A stretch of 32,306 nucleotides of DNA from JBASEY01 sp049652745 (GTDB taxonomy: Bacteria > CSSED10-310), in the NCBI GenBank assembly GCA_049652745.1, contig JBASEY010000020.1:1-32306 (forward strand), given 5' to 3'. Below the pieces are notes generated by a model. That model saw nothing but the letters and a program-made list of their open reading frames with translations, was not told where the DNA came from and did no database searches. Below are positions 16,322-24,456 of this stretch, in pieces; the stretch's first letter is position 1; each line of letters opens with the position of its first letter. The translations under genes and the position numbers were made by a program.

Positions 16322-17302
16322 TCAGTCATTGCTCAGGATCAGCTTTTCCAGTTCTTCCAGAACCTCGTCGGCAAACTCGTCGATCGGTTTGTCGCTGCTG
16401 CAGCCGGAGGCTCCCCTGTGGCCGCCGCCGCCGAATTGAGCGGCGATCCGGCTGACATCGAAGCCCATTTTCGATCGAAATTCACAAAAGACTTTGCCGG
16501 ATTCCGATTCGACGAAGGAGGCGGACACGAGTGTCGGCTCCAGCGAAACCAAATATCCGAACACGCCTCCGCTCCAAGCATGCCGATAAGTGGCACCCAG
16601 CGCTGCGATATCGGTGTGACGTAAAATCACCCAGGCGATTCGGTCGTGACATTTCGTCTGAAAAGAAGACAGAGCCAGGCCTAGAACACGTAAATCCTGT
16701 TTTGATCGGCTTTGAGTCAGTCTGCGGATGATCGGTGCGGTATCGATATCCAGGCTCTTCAATTCGGCTGCCGTCTGAAAGGTTTCCGCACTGACGTTTT
16801 CATTCTGGAAGTGGCGTGTGTCGGTCACAAGACCTGTGTAAAGAGCTTCTGCAGCCATTTGATCGATCGGCCAGTCGGCGCTTTTTATCAGATGATAAAT
16901 CACTTCACACGCTGACGAAGCATTGACGTCGATGTGATCGAAATCGGCAAAGCCCTTGTTTGTGGCATGATGGTCGATATTGATGATCGGGCAACCAATA
17001 GATCGAATGATCTCTGCAAAATCGGTGCGCTCTTCCGAGCCGACATCCAGAATGATCGCCAGATCATATTTCGCAGTGATGTCAGCCGGTTGCAAAATTG
17101 GTTCATTGCCAAATATAAATGCGAATTTTCCTGCGGTTTCACCTGACCAGGCGATATCGATAGATTTACCTGCCAGGCGCAAGGATGCCGCCAAACCAAT
17201 AACGGAACCCGCGGCATCACCATCGGGGAAAGCGTGTGACGTAATCAAAATAGTGTTCGCGGAGTTGATTGCATGGATAAGACTGGGATCGAAAGGTTTC
17301 AT
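16322..17302 (-). CDS. nrnA: DHH-family phosphoesterase, NrnA-like
   Basis: 326 residues, usual length. Motifs in order: SHAFPDGDAAGS (Asp27, Asp29), ILDVGS (Asp86), NIDHHATN (Asp109-His110-His111), TGLVTDTRHF, and the C-terminal DHHA1 motif GGGGHRGAS (291-299). These are the metal and substrate ligands of nanoRNase/pAp phosphatases, which degrade very short oligonucleotides and 3'-phosphoadenosine 5'-phosphate. AGGAG lies 8 nt before the ATG. It is last in the minus-strand run, 54 nt after the solute-binding protein gene, and probably housekeeping rather than part of transport. Some relatives also cleave pGpG or cyclic dinucleotides, which would connect with the HD-GYP protein, but that is speculation. 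Confidence 0.92.
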   Translation of the reverse strand: MKPFDPSLIHAINSANTILITSHAFPDGDAAGSVIGLAASLRLAGKSIDIAWSGETAGKFAFIFGNEPILQPADITAKYDLAIILDVGSEERTDFAEIIRSIGCPIINIDHHATNKGFADFDHIDVNASSACEVIYHLIKSADWPIDQMAAEALYTGLVTDTRHFQNENVSAETFQTAAELKSLDIDTAPIIRRLTQSRSKQDLRVLGLALSSFQTKCHDRIAWVILRHTDIAALGATYRHAWSGGVFGYLVSLEPTLVSASFVESESGKVFCEFRSKMGFDVSRIAAQFGGGGHRGASGCSSDKPIDEFADEVLEELEKLILSND

Positions 17303-17356
17303 AAATAAAACTCCTGTTCAAATTTTTGTGCGTGAGATGTCGATGTCGGCAACATT

Positions 17357-18697
17357 TTAGAGCTGTGCGTCCAGGGAATTTTCAAGAACATACTCCACAT
17401 TTTCCTGCATGCGTTTCAGGTGCAACTCGACCAGGTCCTGATCGCTACGGGTACCTGCATCCCGCTGTGCAGCCGCTTTGATATACAGTTGTTCCAACTC
17501 ATCCGAAATTTTTATTCGGCATTCAAACCATTCGGGAATACGGGGATCAAACTCAGCGTAGTCGAGTTGAACATAAGGAGCTGCAAAATTAGGGTCCTGG
17601 TCGAACATTTTTCTGATGGTGTCAGTTTTAAGAGATGATTGGCGGACCGGCATATATGCGGTTTCAAGGCTCCATCGAGCGCCGTTTTCAGAGCCGGTAA
17701 ACCATTTGACAAAATCCCAGGCTCCGGCAATTTTTTCCGGATCTCCATTATCAAAAATATTGATGTTTGTGCCCGATAACACCACAGCAGGACGGACAGC
17801 ACCACTGGGAACCGGTGCCACGCCATAGTCAAAATTGATTTTTCCTTTCAAGAAAACCCGGGTGACGATCGATGCTTCGAACATCGCTATTTTGCCTGCC
17901 AGCCAGTCGTTTTGGTGATCGAAACCTTCTGCGAATTTGGCGACACCGTCACGGATCAAATTGTAATAAAACGAGGTTGCATAATATCCGGCTTCAGTGT
18001 TCAGAAAGACTTTCCTGGAGACTGGATCGAACAACGTGCCGCCGGAACTGCGAAACAAACCGCTCCAATTCCATTCATTTCGGATCGTTGTCGCATAACC
18101 GAAAATATCGGCCTTGCCGTCGCCGGTTGTATCACGCGTCAATCGTCTGCAGTATTCCCGCATGTCTTCGGCAGTTTTGGGTGGGACGTCGGGATCCAGA
18201 CCGGCTTCACGGAACATTTCTTTGTTGTAATACAGAACCGGCACGGATTTATTGAACGGAAACGACCACAATTTTCCATCATACGTGTTGTTCCGAAGCA
18301 TGACCAGGATAATATCAGCAATAAAACCTTCCGGATCCGGTTCCAAGGCAATCAAATCGTCCAAACAGACCAATTTACCGGCACGGGACAGTTTGAGGGT
18401 GAGCGCTTCGTAGTTTTGCGAGATATCCGGGGATCGGCCGGCGACGACGGACGCGAGAATTTTTTTCTGCAGCGTATCATATGATCCCATATTGACGGCT
18501 CGAACGAAGTAGGTCTGTTGGCTTGAGTTGTATTCGTCGATCATATTCGACAACACAATACCAAGTGGCCCACTCATCCCATGCCAGAAATTGACCAGGA
18601 TTCTGCCGGGTGGGGGAGGTTCTTCGCGCAATTGGTCGCACGCGCATAACCCGGTCAATACCATGCTTATCATCAGAATATGGATCCAGCATCGCAT
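17357..18697 (-). CDS. Lipoprotein sugar-binding protein of an ABC transporter
   Basis: 446 residues. A signal peptide ends in LTGLCAC with Cys20 as the likely lipidated residue, followed by a Pro-rich spacer. The body is a family-1 extracellular solute-binding protein: VNFWHGMSGP near the N-terminus, SPDISQNYEA, SFPFNKSVPVLYYNKEMF, and AWDFVKWFTG near the C-terminal third. Such proteins bind oligosaccharides or glycerol-3-phosphate-type solutes and deliver them to MalF/MalG-type permeases, both encoded just upstream. AAGGAA lies 7 nt before the ATG and overlaps the last codons of the MalG-like gene, so translation is probably coupled. The ligand is not predictable. Confidence 0.93.
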   Translation of the reverse strand: MRCWIHILMISMVLTGLCACDQLREEPPPPGRILVNFWHGMSGPLGIVLSNMIDEYNSSQQTYFVRAVNMGSYDTLQKKILASVVAGRSPDISQNYEALTLKLSRAGKLVCLDDLIALEPDPEGFIADIILVMLRNNTYDGKLWSFPFNKSVPVLYYNKEMFREAGLDPDVPPKTAEDMREYCRRLTRDTTGDGKADIFGYATTIRNEWNWSGLFRSSGGTLFDPVSRKVFLNTEAGYYATSFYYNLIRDGVAKFAEGFDHQNDWLAGKIAMFEASIVTRVFLKGKINFDYGVAPVPSGAVRPAVVLSGTNINIFDNGDPEKIAGAWDFVKWFTGSENGARWSLETAYMPVRQSSLKTDTIRKMFDQDPNFAAPYVQLDYAEFDPRIPEWFECRIKISDELEQLYIKAAAQRDAGTRSDQDLVELHLKRMQENVEYVLENSLDAQL

Positions 18698-18701
18698 GAT
18701 A

Positions 18702-19721
18702 TTATTCCTTCAATCCTGTCATTGCCTGACTTTCGACAAATCGTTTCTGTACGAAGAAATAACCGATAACCAAGGGAACGATCGAGAAGGTCGAGGCCGC
18801 CATCAACAGGCCCCATTCCGTGCCGGCATCGGAGAGGAAATAGGCTAAACCGACTTGCAATACACGTAGATGAGTTGAGTTGGTGACGATCAAAGGCCAG
18901 ATGAATGCATTCCACGAGCCTAAAAAGCTGAAAATACCCAAGGTCAGGATCGGCGGGAGCGACAGCGGGAGAAGGATTCGAAAATAAAAACCCATGTTCG
19001 AACAGCCGTCGACTGTCGCGGCATCATGTAAATCTTTAGGCAGCGTCATGAAAAACTGTCTGAAGAAGAAAACCGAATAAACACTGGCTGTAAAAGGAAC
19101 GATCAAAGCCAGGTAGGTGTCCAGCCAGCGGAGCTTGGCCAAAATGACATAGTTGGGTACCAGCAGCGCTTGCTGAGGAAGCATCATGGTGCCCAGCAGG
19201 AATAAAAAAATCGTGTTTTTGAATGGAAATCGAAAAAAAGCGAAGGCGTAGGCTGCCAGCGATGAAAAGAACAATTGGCAGAGAACCGACACGACTGCAA
19301 CGAATAGAGTATTCAAAAAATAGCGAGCGAACGGCTGTGATTTCCAGGCTTCAGGGTAATTGCTCCATTTAAAGGATATTGGGCGAAGAGGTTTTTGATC
19401 CGCTATCGGCAATGTCAGCACATGCTCACTGTTTTCAGGGTCTTGAAAAACTCCTTGACCCTGATCCAGTGTTCGTATCAAAGCCATCTCCTTAACATGA
19501 TTTTCAAGCTGAACGGCATAAAGCGGTCTCTCAAATCCATTTATGTCGGCGGTGCGGGATTCACGCGGAATAATTTCGATTGAATCCGTCAAAACACCTG
19601 AATCACTTTTCAAGCTGGTCGATATCATCCAGATAAACGGAAACAACATGATCACGGAGCCGATGACAAGCAAAAGATGGACCAGTCCCTTCCAAATTCG
19701 CTCATTCCATTTAAAACCCAT
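18702..19721 (-). CDS. Sugar ABC transporter permease, MalG-like
   Basis: 339 residues from the ATG at 19721, with AGGAG 7 nt upstream partly overlapping the stop of the MalF-like gene (TAGGAG). A longer start at 19748 would overlap that gene. About six membrane helices; the ATPase-contact EAA loop is HDAATVDGCSNMGFYFRILLP. The loop after helix 1 runs from about residue 38 to 118, roughly 50 residues longer than usual in this family, and is predicted periplasmic, where it could contact the binding protein. It pairs with the MalF-like subunit. The ATPase must come from another locus, as happens with shared MsmX/UgpC-type ATPases. Confidence 0.93.
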   Translation of the reverse strand: MGFKWNERIWKGLVHLLLVIGSVIMLFPFIWMISTSLKSDSGVLTDSIEIIPRESRTADINGFERPLYAVQLENHVKEMALIRTLDQGQGVFQDPENSEHVLTLPIADQKPLRPISFKWSNYPEAWKSQPFARYFLNTLFVAVVSVLCQLFFSSLAAYAFAFFRFPFKNTIFLFLLGTMMLPQQALLVPNYVILAKLRWLDTYLALIVPFTASVYSVFFFRQFFMTLPKDLHDAATVDGCSNMGFYFRILLPLSLPPILTLGIFSFLGSWNAFIWPLIVTNSTHLRVLQVGLAYFLSDAGTEWGLLMAASTFSIVPLVIGYFFVQKRFVESQAMTGLKE

Positions 19722-19731
19722 CACAATGCTC

Positions 19732-20634
19732 CTATTGATAGTGAACACGTTTTTCGATGAAAAGTTTCTGTACCAACGTCAACGCGAAAATCATCAAAAA
19801 CAATTCGAATGCGATAGCGGCGGCATAACCGAAATGGAAATCGCCGAAGCCTGCTTTATAAAGATAAAATACGACGGTCATCGTTGAATTCATCGGTCCG
19901 CCGCCGGGTGTCATCATATAAATCTGTGAAAACACTTGGAACGAACCGATAATACTCATGACGAAAATGAAAAAGGTGGTTGGAGACAACAGCGGCCAGG
20001 TGATATGCCGGAATTTGTGCCATCGGCCGGCGCCGTCGACCGTCGCCGCTTCGTAAAGATGCTGAGGAATGTTTTTCAATCCGGTCAAAAATAGAATCAC
20101 GTTGTATCCAAGACCTTTCCACACACTCATCAGAACGATCGATGCCATCGCCCATTTCGGGTCCAGCAGCCAGCGTTGAGGCGGTATTTCGACCAGGGCG
20201 AGCAATTTGTTCAGCAAGCCGTAATTGGGATGATAGATCAGTTTCCAGACGATACTGACCGCGTTGATCGATGTGATGACCGGGATGAAATAAATGATTC
20301 GATAGATGTCGATGCCTTTGATTTTATTGTTCAGAAGAACGGCGATACTCAGTGAAAATATCAGCGTCAACGGCACCGAGAGCGCGGTGTAATACAGAGT
20401 ATTCCAGACACTCTTCCAAAAAAGCGCGTCCCCGGCCAAAAGGCGGAAGTTGCGTAAACCGACAAATTGTGCCTTTGAAATCAAATCCCAGTTCAATGTC
20501 GATAGAGCAAACGAATAGAAAATCGGCAGCACATGAAATGTCGTGATAATGACCAAAGTCGGCAGCAATAGAAAATAAGCAAAATAATGGCGGTCGGGTT
20601 TATATTTACGTTTTTTTCCGGTTTCCGGCTTCAT
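19732..20634 (-). CDS. Sugar ABC transporter permease, MalF-like
   Basis: 300 residues, normal length. A short basic N-terminus is followed by six hydrophobic helices starting at about 17. The EAA loop is YEAATVDGAGRWHKFRHITWP, which docks on the ATPase. It belongs to the carbohydrate uptake family (UgpA/MalF type). Its ATG overlaps the stop of the upstream gene (ATGA), and the MalG-like gene starts 10 nt after its TAG. Substrate is set mainly by the binding protein and cannot be read here. Confidence 0.94.
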   Translation of the reverse strand: MKPETGKKRKYKPDRHYFAYFLLLPTLVIITTFHVLPIFYSFALSTLNWDLISKAQFVGLRNFRLLAGDALFWKSVWNTLYYTALSVPLTLIFSLSIAVLLNNKIKGIDIYRIIYFIPVITSINAVSIVWKLIYHPNYGLLNKLLALVEIPPQRWLLDPKWAMASIVLMSVWKGLGYNVILFLTGLKNIPQHLYEAATVDGAGRWHKFRHITWPLLSPTTFFIFVMSIIGSFQVFSQIYMMTPGGGPMNSTMTVVFYLYKAGFGDFHFGYAAAIAFELFLMIFALTLVQKLFIEKRVHYQ

Positions 20635-22445
20635 GGTTTCGTCTTTTTTAAAGGTCGTTGCTTCAAAATTGTGATCAGAGCCCGGTTGAACAACGGTGTC
20701 TGATGATCAATCGGTTTCACATCCTTCTGATTTATATCCGATTCCGTCATATATTGGAAATTTGTAAAGGGGTTTGCGGCTAAAACAAGCACGGCTCCTT
20801 TGTCGATAATCTCCATTGCGGCGACAGCACACCCATCGGACCGGACTGTTTTTCGGTGAAAGCGATAACGGGAAGAATTCGGTTGAACAGGTTTGTATTC
20901 ATCCAGACGGGTATCGGGGTCACTGATCGCCAGCACGGTCACCGATTCGCTGTTTTGAAGCGGGTTGTCGGCTGGGTCGCCGAGTGAGACGGCGCTCCAA
21001 AAAATCGCGGCGGTAACGGGTGCGAATTCGGGGTGGGTCGAAAAACGTGATATCAATAAAGACCAGGGATTACCGGTATTGTTCACATCGTGAAATATTT
21101 GAGTTGGCTGTAAACGAATTGTACTGCCAATGGCGGTTAACAACTGATTGAAATTCGACAGGTTTGAACGAGGTTGTCGAGGGCTGGCGCCGATAACCAT
21201 TAAACGGCCGCCGCTGTGAACCCATCCGGATATATCGGCGATGTCCTCCTCGCTCAGCGGCGAATCAGGGTTGGGAATGACAAGAATATCTTTTCGTTTC
21301 AGGCCCTTATAATCTATTTGGTTTAAGACGACCGGAATTGACAGGGTATCGATACAATCGTCGGCAAAACGGTTCATGATACCCGAATCGTTATTCCCAT
21401 GAGAGATATCCAGCACGACTCGGCTTTTACGATTGTTGAGCTTGATTTTGTCTGTTCGAAGGGGATAAGGATAACTGGTTCGAGGAATGAAAGAGGGCTG
21501 TTTTTGCAGTAGCCAAGCAACAGTTTGTATAGCGAGACGCCTTTGGCTGAATAGCCAGGAATGGTAGGCTTGATGTCGGTTTTTTCCGGGGTTGCCCGTT
21601 CCATCATCGAACATGGAGGAGTCACCGATAGCGGCGACTCGGCCGGTTCCGACGATTCCACAGGCGAAGAAAGGATGTCCGGTGGTCTCCGAAGCAAGCA
21701 AAACGTGCCACGGATTCGGCTCAGGTTCGACGATTAAAGATGTCGCAGACCAGGCAGCTACAGCCTGAATATTGTCCATGATAGCATGACGACTGATCGT
21801 TTGGTCAGGCCAATCGAAGTTGGTAATTTGCCTTAAAACTCCCCGCAGTGGGGTTTCTGTAAACGTGTCACCCAGGAATGTGACGCCCCACGATTCGGTG
21901 ATTTCATTCAAAATCAAGCTCGAATCCCACCCGCTGAAATTGCGATCGGAACCTCCGTGATCCGCGATCAAAAAGAGACTTCCTCCTTTCGCGACGAATT
22001 CCCTGACAGCATCGATTTCAGACTTGGTGAAACGGTTGTTCGGCTCGGGAATAATCAAGCAGTCCATGCTCTGCAGGATAGTTGTGGTCAGTTCGCTTGT
22101 CCGGCATTGTGACGACCCAAAAACCGATGCTTCGAAAACTGAGTGAAGATCATCGGCAAAATCGGAGTACGCGGTGTCGATCGTCCAGTCGGCGTTTCCA
22201 AATGCTTGGCCGTGCAAATCATCGAATAAAATGCGTATCGGCGGCCCGGCGGGGAAGAGGTTTTTAGGGGGAATGCTCGGAGCGATCATGCTGAAAACTA
22301 TAAGCAAAATAAATAGGATACCGATGAATATCAGATTTTTAACGGTGAATAGCGATAACAGCGCTGGATGTCGCGGTTTGTTGTTTTTTAAATTTAGACG
22401 TTTTGATTCACGGGACGGGTGATTTAGGGGAGAAAATTTCATCAT
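20631..22445 (-). CDS. Membrane protein with two glutaminase-like (DUF4350/GldG-type) domains
   Basis: 604 residues. A cytoplasmic N-terminus (1-33, basic) and one transmembrane helix at about 34-56 precede an extracytoplasmic part. Two alpha/beta domains with the same plan follow. Domain 1 (about 70-330) has DCLIIPEPNNRFTKSEIDAVREFV, KGGSLFLIADHGG and TGRVAAIGDSSMF. Domain 2 (about 340-600) has DILVIPNPDSPLSEEDIADI, SGGRLMVIGAS and GAVLVLAANPF. These resemble class-I glutaminase-like folds of the DUF4350/GldG kind, which lack a catalytic triad. It is likely a sugar- or protein-binding component rather than an enzyme. It overlaps the MalF-like gene by 4 nt, which ties it to the transporter. 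The start has a choice of two adjacent ATGs. Confidence 0.75.
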   Translation of the reverse strand: MMKFSPLNHPSRESKRLNLKNNKPRHPALLSLFTVKNLIFIGILFILLIVFSMIAPSIPPKNLFPAGPPIRILFDDLHGQAFGNADWTIDTAYSDFADDLHSVFEASVFGSSQCRTSELTTTILQSMDCLIIPEPNNRFTKSEIDAVREFVAKGGSLFLIADHGGSDRNFSGWDSSLILNEITESWGVTFLGDTFTETPLRGVLRQITNFDWPDQTISRHAIMDNIQAVAAWSATSLIVEPEPNPWHVLLASETTGHPFFACGIVGTGRVAAIGDSSMFDDGTGNPGKNRHQAYHSWLFSQRRLAIQTVAWLLQKQPSFIPRTSYPYPLRTDKIKLNNRKSRVVLDISHGNNDSGIMNRFADDCIDTLSIPVVLNQIDYKGLKRKDILVIPNPDSPLSEEDIADISGWVHSGGRLMVIGASPRQPRSNLSNFNQLLTAIGSTIRLQPTQIFHDVNNTGNPWSLLISRFSTHPEFAPVTAAIFWSAVSLGDPADNPLQNSESVTVLAISDPDTRLDEYKPVQPNSSRYRFHRKTVRSDGCAVAAMEIIDKGAVLVLAANPFTNFQYMTESDINQKDVKPIDHQTPLFNRALITILKQRPLKKTKP

Positions 22446-22450
22446 AACAA

Positions 22451-23482
22451 TTACCAGATTTCCTGGTAAACTTCGCGTAAAACATGGTTTTCACTGTCCA
22501 GGGTGACTCGGACGGTGCCGATTTCCGTCGGTTCGGCGGATAAGTAGGACAAATCATGAAACTCGACCAGTGTTCCACTGGGAAGCGGTATCTCAACGGG
22601 ACAGACGTGTCGGATGGTATAGGTGAGATCTTTATGGATGGTCTCGACGGCTTTGGCGATTTCGGAGCCTAGTGGTTGGCAGGTGATTTTCCATTGCCGC
22701 AAAACTGCGTTCAACAGACAATCACTTAAAATTGCAGAGGCGGTGCCATCGTCGCCATCATAGATAAACTGCCATCGATTGGGTCGAGCACGAGCGGGAT
22801 AGGCATGGGCGTTTTTCATGTTCGGATCGACGCGCATTGCAGTCTTTCGGGCACATTCTCGGAAGATATAACATAAACCGAGGTATCCGACTGTCATTAA
22901 CCAGGGAATGATGCCGATAGCGGTTCGGTGGCTCGGAATAAAAAACCCGAGTATAGCGGGTGCGGTTAAAATCCATGAAATCGGGTTAAAAAATCCGCCT
23001 CGAGATTGGCATCCGAAGCAGGTCAGGTATCGTTTTTCGCCGCAGTCGTGTGAAACGGTTCGGGGATTGACGCCTAAAATCAGCGGGAAACAGAATCGTC
23101 GTTCCGAAAACGGCCATAGCAGAGGAAGGCCATTGTTGTGCATGACCCAATCCAGAAAAATATGGGTAAACACCGAAAACAAACTTATCGCCAACAAGGG
23201 CAGTAGAGATGGTGATTTGAAATCCATGATCGGGACATGATTGAAAAAGAGCCATGCCGGGATGGCGACCAACGCGGTTTGGGCGATGATGCCGACAGCG
23301 GAGTGGGTAGCGCCGTGGTGAACTTTCAGAAAGCGGGAACCCTCATAGCGGCGGGCGTAAAAATCGACGTCGGGAAGTATGGCGCCGGCGATGGCCGTCA
23401 GTGTCGCGGCGGGTTCCGGGCATATTGCCGCGCCGACATGACCGATCAGAATGCCTGCTGCCAGATGAGTCAATGGATCCAC
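22451..23482 (-). CDS. YdjM/DUF457-type membrane-bound metal-dependent hydrolase
   Basis: 343 residues from the GTG at 23482. I prefer this start because the family begins with (M)DPLTHLAAG, as here, and GAGGA lies upstream. A GTG 48 nt earlier has no ribosome site. Conserved motifs are THLAAG, LPDVDF (about 36-41) and HHGATHS (about 55-61), the His/Asp set that defines this family, then several membrane helices to about residue 210. The C-terminal ~110 residues are soluble and not recognised. The biochemical role of the family is poorly known; members are linked to membrane or lipid processes. It is first in the six-gene minus-strand run, and its TAA is 5 nt before the next ATG. Confidence 0.82.
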   Translation of the reverse strand: MDPLTHLAAGILIGHVGAAICPEPAATLTAIAGAILPDVDFYARRYEGSRFLKVHHGATHSAVGIIAQTALVAIPAWLFFNHVPIMDFKSPSLLPLLAISLFSVFTHIFLDWVMHNNGLPLLWPFSERRFCFPLILGVNPRTVSHDCGEKRYLTCFGCQSRGGFFNPISWILTAPAILGFFIPSHRTAIGIIPWLMTVGYLGLCYIFRECARKTAMRVDPNMKNAHAYPARARPNRWQFIYDGDDGTASAILSDCLLNAVLRQWKITCQPLGSEIAKAVETIHKDLTYTIRHVCPVEIPLPSGTLVEFHDLSYLSAEPTEIGTVRVTLDSENHVLREVYQEIW

Positions 23483-23647
23483 TTTAACCAAATCCTCAAA
23501 AAAAGACCTGTTACACGTTTCAGCGGCCACCGATTCGATGGCGCCTGAATTACACTTTCTTTTAACATGAAATGCTTTTTACAGCAATTATCCAATAAGC
23601 ATTTTTAGGTGAGTGAGGATTTGACAGGCATTTAGTCTGTTCTTTTA

Positions 23648-23753
23648 TTGTCTGAACACGATTACGAGATTAAAGGATTACCAGGATTGGTCTTTGCTTT
23701 CTCGGTATCTAATCGTGCCCATCTTTGTAATCTTTGGAATCGTTTTCAAACAG
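23648..23753 (+). repeat. TIR-bounded repeat element, copy B
   Basis: It runs from TTGTCTGAACACGATTA to CGTTTTCAAACAG, with GGATTAAAGGATTACCAGG inside. About 88% similar by eye to copy C, with the similarity continuing to about 23815 (CCATTAGG, then GTCACCAGGTGTTAGAGTT). Its ends are inverted repeats of about 12 bp with mismatches. Confidence 0.8.
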
Positions 23754-23957
23754 CCATTAGGGTTTGAGGTCAATATTCAATAAACAGTCACCAGGTGTTA
23801 GAGTTCAGTATTTCATGATTTTTGGGGAAGAACCACGAATAGACGCGAATGGATGCGAATAAGGTTTGAAAACCAATAAAAATTTATTCTGTACTCATCA
23901 TCTGTTTTTTTAAGGGTTAGAACTCAGACGGTATTATTCTCTATTTTCAGATAGATC

Positions 23958-23978
23958 GGGTGGGTTTGAAACCCACCC
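23958..23978. repeat. GGGTGGGTTT palindrome
   Basis: A perfect 10-bp inverted repeat GGGTGGGTTT/AAACCCACCC separated by one base. On the plus strand it is followed, after CTACGGA, by a T6 run. No plus-strand gene ends nearby, so it is likely another interspersed REP-like module rather than a functional terminator. Confidence 0.6.
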
Positions 23979-24042
23979 CTACGGATTTTTTGGTTGCCAG
24001 GATCATTGATAAACGTGAACTTTCAACTAGAAACTAGGAACC

Positions 24043-24072
24043 AAAAAAGGCGTGCCGCACAAGCGGAACGCC
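24043..24072 (-). terminator. Intrinsic terminator, second in series
   Basis: On the minus strand: GGCGTTCCGC-loop TTGT-GCGGCACGCC followed by TTTTTTGG. One internal mismatch in a 10-bp G/C-rich stem. It lies about 385 nt beyond the stop of the 1421-residue protein and would back up the closer terminator. Confidence 0.65.
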
Positions 24073-24075
24073 ACT

Positions 24076-24181
24076 TTGTCTGAACACGATTACAGGATTA
24101 AAGGATTACCAGGATTAGTCTTTTCTTTCTTGTAATCTAATCATGCCCATCTTTGTAATCTTTGAAATCGTGTTCAAACAG
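24076..24181 (+). repeat. TIR-bounded repeat element, copy C
   Basis: It runs from TTGTCTGAACACGATTACAG to ATCGTGTTCAAACAG. The terminal TGAACACGAT/ATCGTGTTCA pair is a perfect 10-bp inverted repeat. It lies 428 bp from copy B in the same orientation, and the downstream ~55 bp are also shared. Confidence 0.82.
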
Positions 24182-24355
24182 CCATTAGGACATGAGGTCA
24201 ATATTCAACAAGTAGTCACCAAGAGTTAGATTTCAGTTTTAATTGTCTTATTGTTTGCCTAAAAAATCTTGCCGATAATAATCAGCCGAAAAACCTAACT
24301 AGAAACCAGAAATTAGGGACCAGGAACTGCGTCCCGTGTAAGCGGAATGCTTTGC

Positions 24356-24393
24356 AAAAAACCAGAAAAGGCGTGCCGCCCCGGCGGCACGCC
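24356..24393 (-). terminator. Intrinsic terminator of the 1421-aa secreted protein gene
   Basis: On the minus strand a perfect 11-bp stem GGCGTGCCGCC/GGCGGCACGCC with a 2-nt spacer is followed by TTTTCTGGTTTTTT. It lies 63 nt after the gene's stop, and the orientation and T tract fit that gene. Confidence 0.85.
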
Positions 24394-24449
24394 CACTCAG
24401 CACTCAGGACTCAGCACTGAAGCGTTCGAAGAACGCGCTACTCAGCACT
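24394..24449 (-). repeat. AGTGCTGAGT/hairpin mosaic after the 1421-aa gene
   Basis: On the minus strand: AGTGCTGAGTAGC, hairpin GCGTTC-TTC-GAACGC (24422-24436), AGTGCTGAGTCCTGAGT, GTGCTGAGT. It is the same module set as 11155-11217 and 29187-29266. It starts a few bases beyond the stop codon and ends at the terminator stem. Confidence 0.8.
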
Positions 24450-24456
24450 CAAAGGC

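Larger units (their letters stand above)
23531..24456. other. Long repeat-filled spacer upstream of the transporter operon
   Basis: This 926-bp gap separates the 3' end of the 1421-residue protein gene from the start of the transporter operon. From left to right: an AAATGCTT/AAGCATTT inverted repeat near 23570-23605, the TIR element copies B and C with the following GGTCAATATTCAA..GTCACCA..GTTAGA segment, a set of CGAATagacg-like decamer repeats near 23830-23860, a GGGTGGGTTT palindrome at 23958-23978, two or three minus-strand terminators, and the AGTGCTGAGT mosaic. No ORF is supported. The operon promoter should lie near 23560-23640, but I see no good consensus. Confidence 0.7.
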
